Assembly (NCBI GenBank): GCA_018881555.1 | Contig: JACAXG010000009.1 | Location: 694,133-758,132, forward strand | Length of the DNA: 64,000 nucleotides | DNA from: Amblyornis subalaris | Lineage: Eukaryota; Chordata; Aves; Passeriformes; Ptilonorhynchidae | Reading direction: 5' to 3' | In this document: positions 1 to 12,100 of the stretch, piece after piece | Layout: every line of letters begins with the position of its first letter | Numbering within the stretch: position 1 is the first letter of the stretch | Translations under genes and position numbers: made by a program | Notes under the pieces: model-generated | Database searches by the model: none | What the model was told of the DNA's origin: nothing | Seen by the model: the letters and a program-made list of their open reading frames with translations, nothing else

Positions 1-3000
1 AGTCCTTTGTCATAGTCACTGACTTAATGCACACATCTGTGATTCAGCCTCCCACTGCTACAGGTAATATTACAATATCCACCACTTTTGTAAATGTTTT
101 TAACTGATAAACAGAAACTTCAAATTACTAAGTACAACACTGCTATTTCACTTCAGGTCACTTCTCAACCTTGTACATTAGTTGCACAATCAAGGATGAC
201 ACAGACTCTCATTTCTCTGTAAAGAGAAAGCTCCTGACTGCTTTGAAAGCAAAGCTTTCCACTTCTGCCCTGGGAAGTAACAGCAAGCAGTGACGATGGA
301 AAAGTTACAATAAGTTCTGATTCACCTAAATAATGCGAGGTAACGTCTGGTCTCATTGCATATTCATTAAGCCCATTTGAGCCAGATTTTTCATTTCTAG
401 ATGTAATGCCTTTGGGAATAACTAGATATTAATTTGCTTCAAACTGAGCAGCAGCAAAGGTAATAGTGGAGTGCTGCTCATACTAATGAGAAGGTGCTGC
501 CACCTCTCGCTTGCACTGTTCAGCAAAAGGAAACAAAGGATGGTCTGACTCAATGTAGTTGCATTTTTTTCTCTTTTAGTATATTCATGACTAATTTTTT
601 TTCCCCTATGAAAACACTGGCTTCTTCAGATGGGAAAGAAAGTCTTCCAGAAACAGATTGAAACATTTTTTCACAGCTTATGTCTCCTGCTAGAGGAACG
701 CCTTGCATGTTTTCTAAGGAAAGTTCATAATTCAGTAACAGTAATGTCTTATTTTCCCATGCACCAGCAACACAGTAGTCTTATCACTGATTTTTTTCTT
801 CTCTCTTGCAGGGGAAGGATTGATATTAATAACTTTACGGCTGAGGGTTTAAAAGAACACGCAGAACCTGAACAAAAAATTCCCAAAAAAAATTCAAGCA
901 GAGGAGTTAGGAGGGGATTCAGCTCACTACAAAATAAATTAACCACCTCTCCACACCCTAAATATCTACATATATCTATTCTGTCCAGTCTTGCAAGTAG
1001 TAATGCATTTTCCTTACTGTACTTACTGTTAAAATTGCTATCAAATGCATGTTAGGGAACTGAGGCCCCTAGAGATTAAATGTCAGTTTTCAACTGTATT
1101 TAAGCAATCAGTGGCACAGACTAAGATTTATAATATTTCTAAGTACTGGAAAGAGTAATGCAGTTGTAATAACTCCATTACCACTCATGACCTCTGGACC
1201 CTGAGCTGCAGAATTTGTCTTCAAATGAAGGCGCCCAAATCCTTTAAAGATCTGACCCCATTCACTTATCCAAGAACACAGAAATTCTGTGATAAAGAAA
1301 AATATTGAACCTGGATCTGCCAGGACATAGCAGGAAGGAGCAGAAATTAAGATTTAATGGCTTCTAGACACTGACTTAACATGCTAGACCTTCAGATCTA
1401 TGTAAATAGTGAGAGGAGACCAGCAAAGTTAGTCTTTACATTTTTTAAGCTGTACCAAATCTTTATGCATAAAGGAAAAAGGGCTTTGGACATAGGGATC
1501 TGGCTCCATATCTACACATGCCAGGCCACACAGAAAATTGAAAAACAAATATTAGATTTCACAAGTGTAAAGTATGTTATCTGGCTCTGCAGGCATTGTG
1601 AGGTGGAAAACCCACCACCGTGAGGAATTCAATCACTTGGCCAAAGTCCACGGGACTGCCAGGACCCTGCCACCTACCGTCCCATCCCCGCCACATGCCA
1701 GGATCCTCAAGTTTGGCACTTTTCTGTACAGCTCCAGCCTGGCCAGGGAGGGAAAGGAGAAAAAAGAAAAAAGTCAGAACAGGAATGCAGACACTATGAA
1801 TGTATTCTGCTGAGTGACAGGGTAATGGCCACTTACTGTATTTTCAAATATTCATTACTAAGAATATGAGTAGAGGTGGAAATGCAAAACCCCTAGGATG
1901 TGAAATGGGGCCTTCCTCCATGTCAGGCAGCATCTCCTGACAAGTGTTTGATCATTTTAGCATGTTCCCAGATTCTCATGTTCCCTCTGGAGAAGCCAAA
2001 ATCTTTCATTTTTCTCTTACCCTAAAGCAAACAAATTTAAACATTGAGGTTTTAAAACAATATTTAATGTTCCTCATCGTGACTTGCTGAGCTACCATTT
2101 TTCAGTCTTGTGTAATGTGACAGCTTCTTCAATTAGTGACTATATTTTAACACCACAGAAGGCAAGAATATGTAATAGTATTTTCTCTGGATAAATGATA
2201 TAAATATCAACAGAAGAGACCAAAAAAAGCACCCATTGAAGTCCTGCTCCTTCAGTTGCATCCTTCAGAAAGGTATAAGGAAAGAGCTTCTAATGAAGGG
2301 GGATACATTTACATGTAGAGAGCTGAGTGGCCAGAGGACCTAACTCTCCTTTACCCCATTATACAACTCTGAAAAACGTGTCTAATTTAAAGTTTCTAAA
2401 CATCATGAAAGAACAGCAGTGGAGATGTTTCTGCAGGAAAATAAAAAGCTTGGATGCCTTGAATAGAAAACACTTGGACTGTTCTATGTAGGTAAATATT
2501 TGATTTTACATTATTATCTTTTTGTGCCGCCTAAATTGTGAAGGTAGTGCTGAACAGATGGTTAAGTATAGCCAGTATCCCCATCTCAAATGTCACAGAA
2601 GGATGGTTTCTTAACCCTTGTCAGCAAGAATCAGCCCTTTAAAGACATGTCCTCTCTCCTTTGGAAGAGGCTTACACTTCAACTATTGTCCAGAGAAGCT
2701 AAGTTAGTTACTCAGCAAACAGAGACAATTGCATAGTGNTGTCATGTGTGGCAATCTGGAGGCAGCCTCATCCCACTGTAATGCTCATCCATTAGGGAAT
2801 GGTCAGGCATTGGGATCCGCAGTGAGTCTGTCTTGGATCCATCTGGACCTGGCTCTGTCTGACACTGGGGCAGCTCCTCTTCTCACNAAGTCACCACTGC
2901 AGCCCTTTCCCTTGCTACCAAAACCTGGATACATAAACCTCAGACACAGTCATTCATCTAACCAAGCTAGATCTTCTTCTGCTTTCCTGATCAGAAAAGA

Positions 3001-3036
3001 AATAGGGTGCACAGTGATGAAGGCTCGAGAACTTAC
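1..3036 (-). other. DGKI: DGKI intron (3' part lies beyond the window)
   Basis: Sequence downstream of the 3037-3119 exon. It starts with a GTAAGT donor on the minus strand. Both strands were read for the next catalytic exon (leading to GGDGT) and none was found. A MIR-like remnant lies at about 1050-1135. The plus-strand reading frame at 630-1055 has no recognisable domain and looks fortuitous. Otherwise nothing is recognised. Confidence 0.75.
1050..1135 (+). repeat. MIR-like SINE remnant
   Basis: The stretch GGGAACTGAGGCCCCTAGAG followed by a short AT-rich part and AGTGGCACAGACTAAGATT resembles the MIR core (gaaactgaggc..cagagaggttaag..agtggcagagc..ggatt). It is heavily diverged and recognised by eye only. 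Confidence 0.4.
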
Positions 3037-3119
3037 GCATCTCTTGGTCCTTCCTGAGAGAGATCAAAGACCTGGCGTGGATTCAAATACCACATAAACA
3101 TTTGGAGAACCTTGGTACC
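3037..3119 (-). CDS. DGKI: DGKI exon: continuation of the catalytic domain
   Basis: An 83-nt exon encoding [20 protein letters not shown] then SQEGPRD and two bases of the next codon, so the donor (GC|GTAAGT) is phase 2, unlike all upstream exons here. Acceptor CTCTTGCCAG. The following exon, which should begin with the rest of an Ala codon and lead to the GGDGT loop, is not visible in 1-3036 and presumably lies beyond the window edge. Confidence 0.95.
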
Positions 3120-6100
3120 CTGGCAAGAGAGAAAAACCAAAGGAAGGGAAATTATGAGTAATTTAAAGATTATTAGAAATAAAAGTGTGCATTATTCACT
3201 GTATTTGAACTGCTTCTCTTTTTTTCTGTGCTTGATAAAGCAAATATAAAACAACAAAAATACNAACTAGAAAGCGGCATAGCAAATGATTTCTCTGTAG
3301 AATAGCAACCCACCAATCTGGACAAGGTGCACATGCAGGCATATAGATTAATTTCAACACAGGTTACTAATGGTTCATAAGAACAGGCATTTGGGGCCAG
3401 ACCAAAGGTTCATCTCCCACAGCAACCTGTTCTCCTGCCTCTCACCACCTGCAACAAGAAGAAACTTGGTTATCCCACACCAACCTCAGCCACCCATGAC
3501 AGTCAGAAGTTGAACAAACTTGTAGGCAAAGTCACCATCACATTGAACAGTGTCCTACTCAACATTCAAGTAATGACAGTGCTTTGACCTCCACCATCAC
3601 CACCATGAACACTCCTAATTGTAACCCTCTACCATCTAATGAAGCAGGAGCCAAGGACTCTGAGCTACATCTGCTGCACTGCTCCCTCACTCAGTGCAGT
3701 GTGGCCAGCCCATCACTTAAAGGTATAATTTCTGTTTTCCCAAATTCTTGGGTTCATATTCCAGACACTCAATTTTCTTCCTTCACGTTCTGCCCAGANA
3801 CAAAGTGGCAGGATCTCTTACTAACAGCAGAGAGCTAAGAACTCCGTGGAGTGACCTTGTGTTCCAAAGTAATTCAAGAATGCCTTTCAGACACAGCATG
3901 AGGGTAACATCAGAATTTTCCATAACTCTCCCTTCTGAGGGATGGCTCTTCTGCCTCACACCTTCCCTTAAGTGAAGATCCAAAAATAGCAATCATAGTA
4001 CCTAGGAAAAGGTGTAAGAGAGAAAATAAATGTGATGTTTGCCATAAATATTCTTCCAGTCTCAGCTGTATGCAGTTCATAGAACTCTCGAACCAGAGGG
4101 AGGTACAGGACTTTAGTAATCTTCAGAGTTTTCTCTTCCAAATCTCTCCTTCAGCCTGTGTAAGCTCTTGGCATCCACGACATCATACTGCAGGGAGTTT
4201 TTCAGCTGAACTACGCACTGTGAGAAGGACCAGCTATTTCCTTTGAAAAAAGGTTTTGAATCAGTCTTAGCAGTTTCATTTGATACCCTCCCTAATTACT
4301 CTAACAGAGTAGAAAANGAGCAGTGGCTTTGCTATTCTCCATGCTTTATAGGCCTCTGTTGTATCTTACATCAAAATTTTCTACAACAAGGCCCTGTTTG
4401 CTTTATAGGCAAAGGCACTCAGATTTTTTGATATTCAGAAAGCGGCAAAACTAACCTGGAGAACATTCACTTGGGTAAGTATTCATTCCAAGAATCCTAA
4501 GGAAGAAGTCTGCTGGATGTTAGTCACTGAAACTTGGTCTCTATGGTACAGTACAAGATCACTAATGATTTTTTAGATGCCATAAGAATATGTCATTTCA
4601 CATTCTCTAATTTCAACAGCCTTTTCTAATAAAATTAAACCACTTTTTGGATAAAGTTAAGTCTAAAACTTCACTGTGGAACTTGCAATTTTCTGTGGAA
4701 AGATGAAGTCTTCTGAAAACCTCCAAACTGTCATTTTAGACTCCTTTCAAGAATCTGAAGATAGGAACAGAATCCACTCAAATACTCAAGTACCAATTCC
4801 AGTCATCCAACTCCACTGAAGTAGAAAGGCCATTCCACAGCAAGGACTTCTTCTGAGGACTGCATTTCAGGCATAGTGTCCTTTGCCTCTGACTGACCAA
4901 GAACCAGTCTCATTTGCAGAAAGCATGCTGTTAAACTGAAACTTTGTGATCCAGATCTAGTAATGTTCTTACCTGATTCCCTCCACTTTTTGGATTGACA
5001 AAAACCAGCAGTGGCTTCATGAGTGGAGAGGAGATAGGCTTTATCACAAATGGCCGGCCTTTGTTATCCTGAGAAACAGAAGCAATAAATAGCTTTAGTA
5101 CAAGCTATGTATGTTTTCTTGGCATAACACACAAAGACCTCATCTAGCTCTGACAAAACTACCTCGGATACTGGAAATAGTACAGCCATGTCAATGCAGT
5201 GCTCAGCTGGGAATAATTTATCCAGCTGAGACAACAGAATAAAATAAGAGGGGGAGATATCACTTCAGGGTAGCTCACATTTTACCCAATATTATTTCCA
5301 ATCTCACCCCCCCCAATTATTCACACAGCACTACTAATGTGTCAGATACAGTGCTATTTTTAATACAAACACTGTTGCCAAAGGAAAATGGAATGAGATA
5401 AGCTACTTATTCAAATAATTCCATCTAACAGACAAGTTGCATCAGCACTTATTTGCAGATAATCTGCTCTCTAATTCTTGGCCTTGCTGCCTTCCCACCT
5501 TTGAATAAATGCCACAGATCATACATGACACACCAATGAGAAAACTATTTGTCTCCCTACTCCCTACACTTACAGGACACCAGAGAGCCCAGTAATGAGG
5601 CCACTGTCCTGCACTCTTACAGACACAGATTCCAGTTTCTGGTCTGCAGTTCTCCCACCAGTCAAGTGAGGACTTCAACCAGAGACCCCTGGCTATGCAG
5701 GGGTGAGTCTTCCTCCACCTCTCCCATGAGGATGTTCATGTATATATCTAATCCACTAGGAAGGGTCTAGATGCAAGGTCTTCTATAAGACACATGGTAA
5801 ATCAAACCATCAGATCAATAATCTGTTTTCTCTCTCTGTGGTCCAATTTCAATATGAGATCCCCTGAAGAAGACATCCTCAAACTGGACCAGAGCCTTGC
5901 ATCAGTGCACTCACCGTGGATTTCACAACCCCACTTTCACACCCCTGTTCTGCTTAGTAGAAAACAAGGGTGTGAGCTGAGTCTCTTACACCCCAAGGAA
6001 ACACTCTTTCATTAGGGTGCTGGTCCTTCTGGAGTCTGGTACGTTGTTCCTTGAAAAAAATCAACTCAGAAAATAAAACCTCTTATATAAGTTTTATCTC

Positions 6101-9100
6101 TTCTAACAACAAATTCAATAGCATGGAATTTCCCAAGGGAAAAATAAATTAAACACTACAGTGAAAAAAAAGAGCCTAAAAACTTTAAAGTCTGTGTTTA
6201 GACACTTAAATAAAAGGAGCAAGATTTCCAAAGCACTTGAATACCTACTTCATTTCCTCTTTTGCTGGCTTTTCTTTTAAAAGATGTTCTCTTCTTTCGC
6301 CGTGTTGAAGTCTTTAAGGAGTTCTACATCAAAAGAAAAAAGAATACATGAAAAGCAAAACAAAATTTAGAAGACAGGCCCAGACAGAGCCCCTTTACGA
6401 AGCTCTTCCATGCATGTCCACTTGGAGAATGATAAGAGTATCTGGCACATGCTCGAGATTTAAATTACATGCGCTGCATGCTTTACACTTCCACACCACC
6501 GTTTATGGAGAAAGCCACACACGGAGACCAGACTGGTGCTTTGGAACTGGAAACTTTCCCACGCTGTGAGGGGGGAAAAAAGATCAGATGCTCCCATAGA
6601 CTCACATAACACCACATGTTGTACCTGCCAACCCTCCCAATAGGGGTAGGAGACGCCCGTTTCCCCTTCGGGGCTCCAGTCTCCTGCCCAATCAGGCTCG
6701 TCTCCTGGTATGGAGACCACCTGCATAAAGATGTAATAAAAAAACATGATAAATAAGATATTTTTCATGTTTTTTTGTTTGCTTTTTATTTTTTTTTAAG
6801 GAAAGAAAACAACAAGTTTTAGCTCTGGCAACCACTATGACTCAACATAACGTAGGCCACCATGGCATGTGATGCTGGCACTGTAGAGTCAGTTCCAGCC
6901 TGTCAAGAAACTTGCATAATCAATCATCTGCTAGGGAACAAACTGAATTGTTAATTTTTAAGGATTTAAGTAAAGAAGGTGTTTGTGGGGTGCTTGTTTG
7001 TTTAGTTTTTAAATAACAATATCACTTAACTACAAAGGAGAGAAACCATACAACTGCTTGTGTTTTTGCAGAACCTATCAAAATAGAACTTACGTCAACG
7101 CTGTTCTCCAGGCTGGTGATAGTCTGCTCAGTGATACTGAGCAAAAAGTTGCTCTGGTGTGATAAGAACTGTCCAAAAAGGGGAGTTTTATTATATTTTT
7201 AAATTATTTTAATTCAGCAATTAAAGTTATTCCTGCAGGAAACCCTAGCCATTTCCATGATTGAAATTTTGTCTTATGGGAAATACTTCAAATATTTTTG
7301 CAGTATTCAACTTCTGGTCTAACCATCATCAGGAAATAAAGTTACATGAGGAATTAGAAGAAAGTTCATTGATTTTTTTTTTCCTGGCTTTAAGAGGGAA
7401 AGCAAGATTCACTCAGCTCATCTGAAAGTTCATTTGGTTCCTGACTCTGATCAGAAATGTACCACTAAGTCAACAACCAGAGATCATCAAATCTGTAAAC
7501 ACTGACGTCTATTCTTAATCCTGCTGGCTATCCAACATCAAGAAGAATACCTACTAGATTTTGTTTAATACATATCAACCATTTTCAGTATTTCAAGACT
7601 TCAGTATGACACACCAGATACTGAAGTCAACATTTCCACAACCGTGAGAAGAAAAACTAACAGCTAACTCAAATACCTAAAGGCACTGTCCTTTATCATG
7701 AAGACCAAGAGAAGCCTGCTGCAGAGCACAAGCTGTCAACATTCTTTGTGGACCAGAATATAGTCATGCCTTATTGCTTACAAAAAATACTGTAGACAAG
7801 ACAGCTCTGCAGAGCAATTTCAGGGCATTTGACATTTTAGACCATATTTTGAGAAACCACCTAAAGAAGTGTTCCTACTCTTCCCTACTCTGATGCAAAG
7901 TGGTCTTGAAAGCACAATAAACCACAAAGACTGCACTAACTACGCAAGTGCATCAGCAATCCCATCTGAATGGTCTTGCATCACCTACCTCAGTAGTCAG
8001 ATTGACTGTGGGCAAAAGCCTTCACGGCAACAGAAAGTTATGGGGGCGTTACATTCAAAGCTGCCTCCCATGGGGGCCTTAGCCTAGTTCCTCAGGCATT
8101 CTCTGCTGAAGAATTCTCCCTGGATTGGGGCAAAACACAGGACAGAGAGAGGAGATCTAGTCTATCCGCAGTCTTGACAGCAGTCTGCTGAAAGCTCACA
8201 CGCATACCAAGGGTAAAGGCAGTTCACTAAAACCCTGACTAATTATAAAAGAATAATTTAAAGAATGTCTAAATGCAGTTGTCATGAAATCCCACTATAA
8301 TGCAGCTCTTTTCTTGCCTACAAGTGGGGTGGGAAAAGGCATACAGCTATATTAATGAAAGAGTTTTAGTCTAAGTCTCCATCCATTATTATAACCATTT
8401 TCATTTCCTTACCCAGAAAGGCACTAAATGCTACACCTCAACAATGTTATTTCACTACTTTTTTTTTTATTATTTTAGACATGCCTACACCTATAGTGTT
8501 GACAGAACCTAAAGCTTTGCTACAGTAATGGAAACTGCATATCCGTAGCAGATGAAAGGCAAAAAAGCTGCTTAAACATACGCGGGGTTTTTTTGCAAAC
8601 ATGCGGAAGAGTAACAGCCAAGAGTATCAGCAGTCTTTGCACACTGAAGTGAAGAAATGGATACATAATACCTTGTTCACAGAACAAGGTAATGAGTATT
8701 TTGTAAACATATAATGTTATTCAGCAAGGTACCTGATAGCAAAGCATACCTTTAAATGGGCACCATAAGTAAATCCTAACTTGCCTCTGGAGAGGAAACC
8801 TCTCCTTTATGGATGTCAGTTTGCCTATCTTCAAAAAGAGATTTTTCATATTATTGAATGGTCAGTATAGTTATCAGCAAGCTTAGGTAGATGAACAGAA
8901 GAATTGGAGTCCTTCTGGTATGGTGTTGGAAGGTGCGAAGGCCGTGGACTACCCCAGATAAATCCAGTGAAACCTTTCAACCTTTTCCTTTACAACATTT
9001 CAGCCTTGGTTTTCAAAGGCTTTTAGCACACTGATTTTCAAATTGCTTAAATAATGAACATCATCTAGGAAGGTCAATCTTAACCATCTTCTGGTTGTTC

Positions 9101-12100
9101 ACAAACCACCCTAAGACAAGAGAGCTGCACTCCATAATTGAGGAAATAAAGATTTAAACCCAGAAATAAGTATTCACTAGAACCTTTCCAAGGTTCTGAA
9201 AGGCGAAGAAGAAGAAAACACCATGTTTACTCACCTTGAACAGAAAAACCTTGCAATTTTACAGTTACTGCCTGTGTCTTCCCAAACAGAAGACAGACTG
9301 AATCAGTAAATACATCAGCCAGCTCCTCCTTATCACCTACTTTTCTCCCACAACACAAGCATATAGCAAATCCACTGCTAGAGCTAACACCACTTTGGCT
9401 ACCAAACCTCACCTATAACAAAATACCACCAGTCAACAGGCGTGACCTGCTTCACAAACTAGGAGATGGAATTGTTTTGAATGCCAGGAAAACAGATCTG
9501 GTATCAAAGCACTGCTAACAATACAGAAACACTGGATATCAGTAAAAAAGTTACAGAAGTAGCTCACATTATGGAAAACATGTAAGAGGTATTGGGAGTT
9601 TTCCGTTCATGTAAGTGTGTCATTACACACAGGGCTACCACCGATTCCAAAGCTATTTGAAGCATTCTGAATATTTTTCATCTTGAAATCAATTACTTGC
9701 AAGAAGCAAAAGCTCCCAATTTAGAATACAGGTAGTCAGCATAAATTTGTCCTTAACCAATTACATGATGATGCTTCCCTACCACAACATTGCTGGTAAT
9801 GAGACACAGTGTGGTCTTTGTGCAAACCTAATATCTGAAAGGCGGTGACCCCCATTGTACAAAATAAGCACGGAAAACCATTTTTGTGGCAAGAAAAAAT
9901 AAAAATTATAAAACAGGGCAAGGTTTTGCTACCAAAACCATCTTATTTACTTAAAGGAAACAACAAACAAACAGGATGCAGGCACCACTAAAATCAATTT
10001 TATATGAGCAGGGAATTCAGTTCAGGAGTTGTCTGTGACCAATGTAAGCACTTAATTAGAGCTGAGGAAATATTTTATAACAAAAAAGCTTCTAGCCAAA
10101 TTTATTCTGACTGTGGAATATGTAAAAAAGAGATTGTTGGTTACACATTCATTTTTTTAAGTGAATTTAGAAAAATTTGTGAATATTGTGTTTATATTCT
10201 TTGGATCGAATGCAGTAAATACTTCATACTGTTTACCAAACATTTCTATAGGGTGAAGCGGGTCATAATACATAGAAGTAGAGCTGGCCAGAAACAGCAG
10301 GAGAGTAAAAATGTTTCCTAAGAAAATAATAAATAAGAAAACAAGACTTCTGCCAAAAATCTGAATACACATCCAAAAGATGCATCAGTATTTCCTAAAC
10401 AAATAAGGATGCATTCTCCATAACTGCAATGGGTGCTGTTAAAAAGTTTCATGGAAATATACCCATTGTCTGTGTTAAATATAATTTTGATCTATCTAAT
10501 GCTTCAGATACTCAAGATAAGGTTTTTGCACGCTGCTGACCACAAATTTCCAGGACTCAAGATGTGATGGCAAGTGACTAATGAACTGCTTTCTCTGCAC
10601 TCATGACTGAGGCTCAAAAAGCTAACAGATACTTTCTTTTAGTTTAACATCTTAAGCCATTATTTAAAAGATACTTTTTCCACAAACTATAATTACCTAG
10701 ATCAGATTTATTTTTTAATTTGAGCTTTTCTGAAAAAAATAATGGACAAGAAAGCAAATTTTGTACACATGTTATGAGGCAGGTACCCTGATTTGGGCAA
10801 AAGCCAAATCAAAAGAAAATTACAAGTGTCTGGGGGGTTCTTTTTTACTAAAAATTAAATAAAATAAAAATTAAAAGGATCGAAGAAAAGCTTCTTTTAG
10901 TAAGGTCAGACATGGATACATTTGTCAAATACCACACAGTTGCTGAAAATTAGCCAAGGATATTAAGTCTCTGCCAAGGACTCAAACATTCCTCAACAAC
11001 AGAGAAAAAAAGATTTCTCGGAAGGAGACTGAGTAAAACGAACAGAGAAAGAAGAGTGTGGGGAAAATCTACAAATGGCAAAACCCTCTTTTTTCTCAGA
11101 GTGAAGGTGACTAGGAATCTTGCCTATCCTCTCTCTTGACCTAAAGGAGAAATAGAGGCCTCTTTGGTGGACTTTTTGGTTGCTCTATACACATATTTCC
11201 CCTTCCCTCTGTCCCTTGTCTTTAATAACCAGCTTGCTAGAATTCCTACTGATGCCCAAATTTGTTGGTCATATCCCTGAACTAGAACTGAAGACTAAGC
11301 AGTGTCACAGCTTAGGCCTTTTTCCAGTTTCACAGGACCAGTTTTATCTTAGTGCCTTGCCTATAGCCTGAACTTCTTGGCTGCTTCTTGACAATCAGGA
11401 GACTGAGTTGAAAAGCCCACGTCACTTCCCAAAGATGGACTGAAATAAAAAATATTATTCTGAAATAAAAATTTAGCCATCGTTTCTGACTCTCTGATAG
11501 GTTCAGTGCTTGTTTCTTTCAGTTGGAGTGAAAATATACTTTCAAAGAAAAAATACTTCTTGCACGATGTGAACCCCTTTTAATTTTTGACCAGTTCTCT
11601 TTTGGATATCTTTTCTCCCTATTGTGTTCACCAGTGAGTTATTCTCTCCAAGACCTACCACATCCATCACAAAATCCTTGAAGTCTAATGCCTGTTATGT
11701 GCAACTAAATGAGCATGTGGGCCTACTGCTGACTGCATGAGCACCAGTGTAAATAAGACCTGATTCTTTACATGTCCAGTAATGGCAAATTCAGAGGGAT
11801 GCCAGTCCAGCCACAGCCAATTCTTACTGCAGTTCGAGTGAATGTTTGTGAACAGTTTTTCCCTGTATTTGCTCAGCTCTATTTAATGAAACATGCTTGA
11901 CTGCCTACCACACAGGGGATTTCTTGCAGTATGCTTGCTGAACTCACAGGAACAACTCTGAGCTGGATTAGCTCAGAACAAGTCATGTTTGTTGCTAATC
12001 ATCCCAAATGGGAAAATTTACTGAAGGACTGGATGGAGAGGCAGGAGGATACAGGTTCATAATCACCATGGATGTATGCTGGGTTTCAGGGGTAGAGANA

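Larger units (their letters stand above)
3120..4972 (-). other. DGKI: DGKI intron, 1853 nt
   Basis: GT-AG intron between the two catalytic-domain exons. Two old CR1 fragments (about 3368-3465 and 4110-4440) occupy part of it, both oriented like the gene. Nothing else is recognised. Confidence 0.85.

Noticed and set aside
630..1055. 141-codon plus-strand frame
   Set aside because: No recognisable domain, compositionally ordinary AT-rich intron, no splice or promoter support.
9235..9412. Minus-strand segment with acceptor-like TTATAG and donor-like AAG|GTGAGT, 61-codon frame with CLCCG motif, considered as another DGKI cassette exon
   Set aside because: Its length (178 nt) is not a multiple of three and would shift the frame between phase-0 exons; the peptide is not recognised.
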